Shown one piece after another: positions 6,045 to 6,142 of a DNA stretch of 6,142 nt. The notes under the pieces were generated by a model, which was given only the letters and a program-made list of their open reading frames with translations, was not told the origin of the DNA and ran no database searches. A program made the position numbers and the translations under genes. This DNA comes from Deltaproteobacteria bacterium (lineage in GTDB: Bacteria; Desulfobacterota; Desulfobacteria; Desulfobacterales; B30-G6): the NCBI GenBank assembly GCA_003647375.1, contig QMMS01000273.1:1-6142 (forward strand). The letters are read 5' to 3'. The number at the start of each line of letters is the position of its first letter. Position 1 is the first letter of the stretch.

Positions 6045-6142
6045 GGTTGACGCAGCTACAAGGAAGATGCTGTTCCGCTATAGTGAACTATGCGGTATGG
6101 CATCTGACGCCGTAGATGTGGTAAGATCGGCAATCCCAACGG
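6034..6142 (+). CDS. Open frame running off the right edge, possible fragment or divergent gene
   Basis: The frame opens after TGA 6031-6033 and stays open for 36 codons to the edge, reading AIVEVDAATRKMLFRYSEL, then CGMASDAVDVVRSAIPT. The first ATG is at 6067, with AAGGA only two bases before it, too close for a good ribosome site. The amino acid mix is plausible for a protein but I recognise no family. It is divergent from the kinase and contains the inverted repeat at 6075-6095. It could be chance. Confidence 0.2.
6075..6095. repeat. Bulged inverted repeat upstream of the kinase, possible operator
   Basis: The arms are CCGC-t-ATAGT (6075-6084) and ACTAT-GCGG (6087-6095), separated by GA, with one unpaired T at 6079. 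All nine arm bases pair. The loop is only two bases, so a protein-binding palindrome is more likely than an RNA hairpin. The 9-mer ATAGTGAAC from its centre recurs at 6016-6024, over the proposed -10, in the same orientation and 64 bases away. Confidence 0.5.

Noticed and set aside
6047..6084. Plus-strand promoter TTGACG ... TATAGT
   Set aside because: The spacer is 26 bases, far too long for a sigma-70 promoter.
1..6142. CRISPR array, tRNA, rRNA or riboswitch
   Set aside because: I found no regularly spaced repeats and no recognisable RNA gene or riboswitch motif on either strand by eye.

Overview
The window looks like ordinary chromosome of a Gram-negative bacterium, most likely an anaerobic deltaproteobacterium (Desulfobacterota). 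This is inferred from the style of the proteins: a multi-PAS soluble hybrid kinase opening with MSEKPTYEELEQ plus a coiled coil, and a cyclase-type TPR tail ending in LRKAGLPD. No rRNA, tRNA or marker gene is present to confirm it.

Layout. Bases 2-685 (+) are the 3' end of a TPR protein whose start lies outside the window. Its sequence matches the C-terminal TPR module of class III adenylate/guanylate cyclase-type regulators. Bases 686-1218 hold no intact gene but are not empty. They carry a scrap of a staphylococcal-nuclease-like gene on the minus strand (about 755-870), and four bases away the 3' end of an ISL3-family transposase on the plus strand (about 875-1024), possibly with the element's terminal repeat at 1025-1038. 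Next come a hexamer microsatellite (1103-1129) and an A9/T9 run (1147-1155) inside a doubtful short minus-strand frame. Bases 1219-3162 (-) encode a secreted protein with a C-terminal SLT lytic transglycosylase domain and a long N-terminal region I do not recognise. Bases 3188-5953 (-) encode a cytoplasmic hybrid sensor histidine kinase with four PAS domains, DHp and ATPase domains and a C-terminal receiver. Bases 5954-6142 contain the probable promoter side of the kinase, a bulged inverted repeat, and an open frame running off the right edge.

How the genes relate. The kinase and the transglycosylase are co-directional, 25 bases apart, and the second has a GTG start with a poor ribosome site, so they probably form one transcript read right to left. 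That would link a soluble PAS sensor with a cell-wall-cleaving enzyme. No DNA-binding response regulator is visible, so the kinase output is unknown. The TPR gene converges on this operon, and the decayed mobile-element zone lies between the two converging units.

I see no clear previously undescribed system here. The most informative items are the nuclease/transposase junction, the unrecognised N-terminal region of the transglycosylase with its second export-signal-like stretch, and the repeat structures upstream of the kinase.
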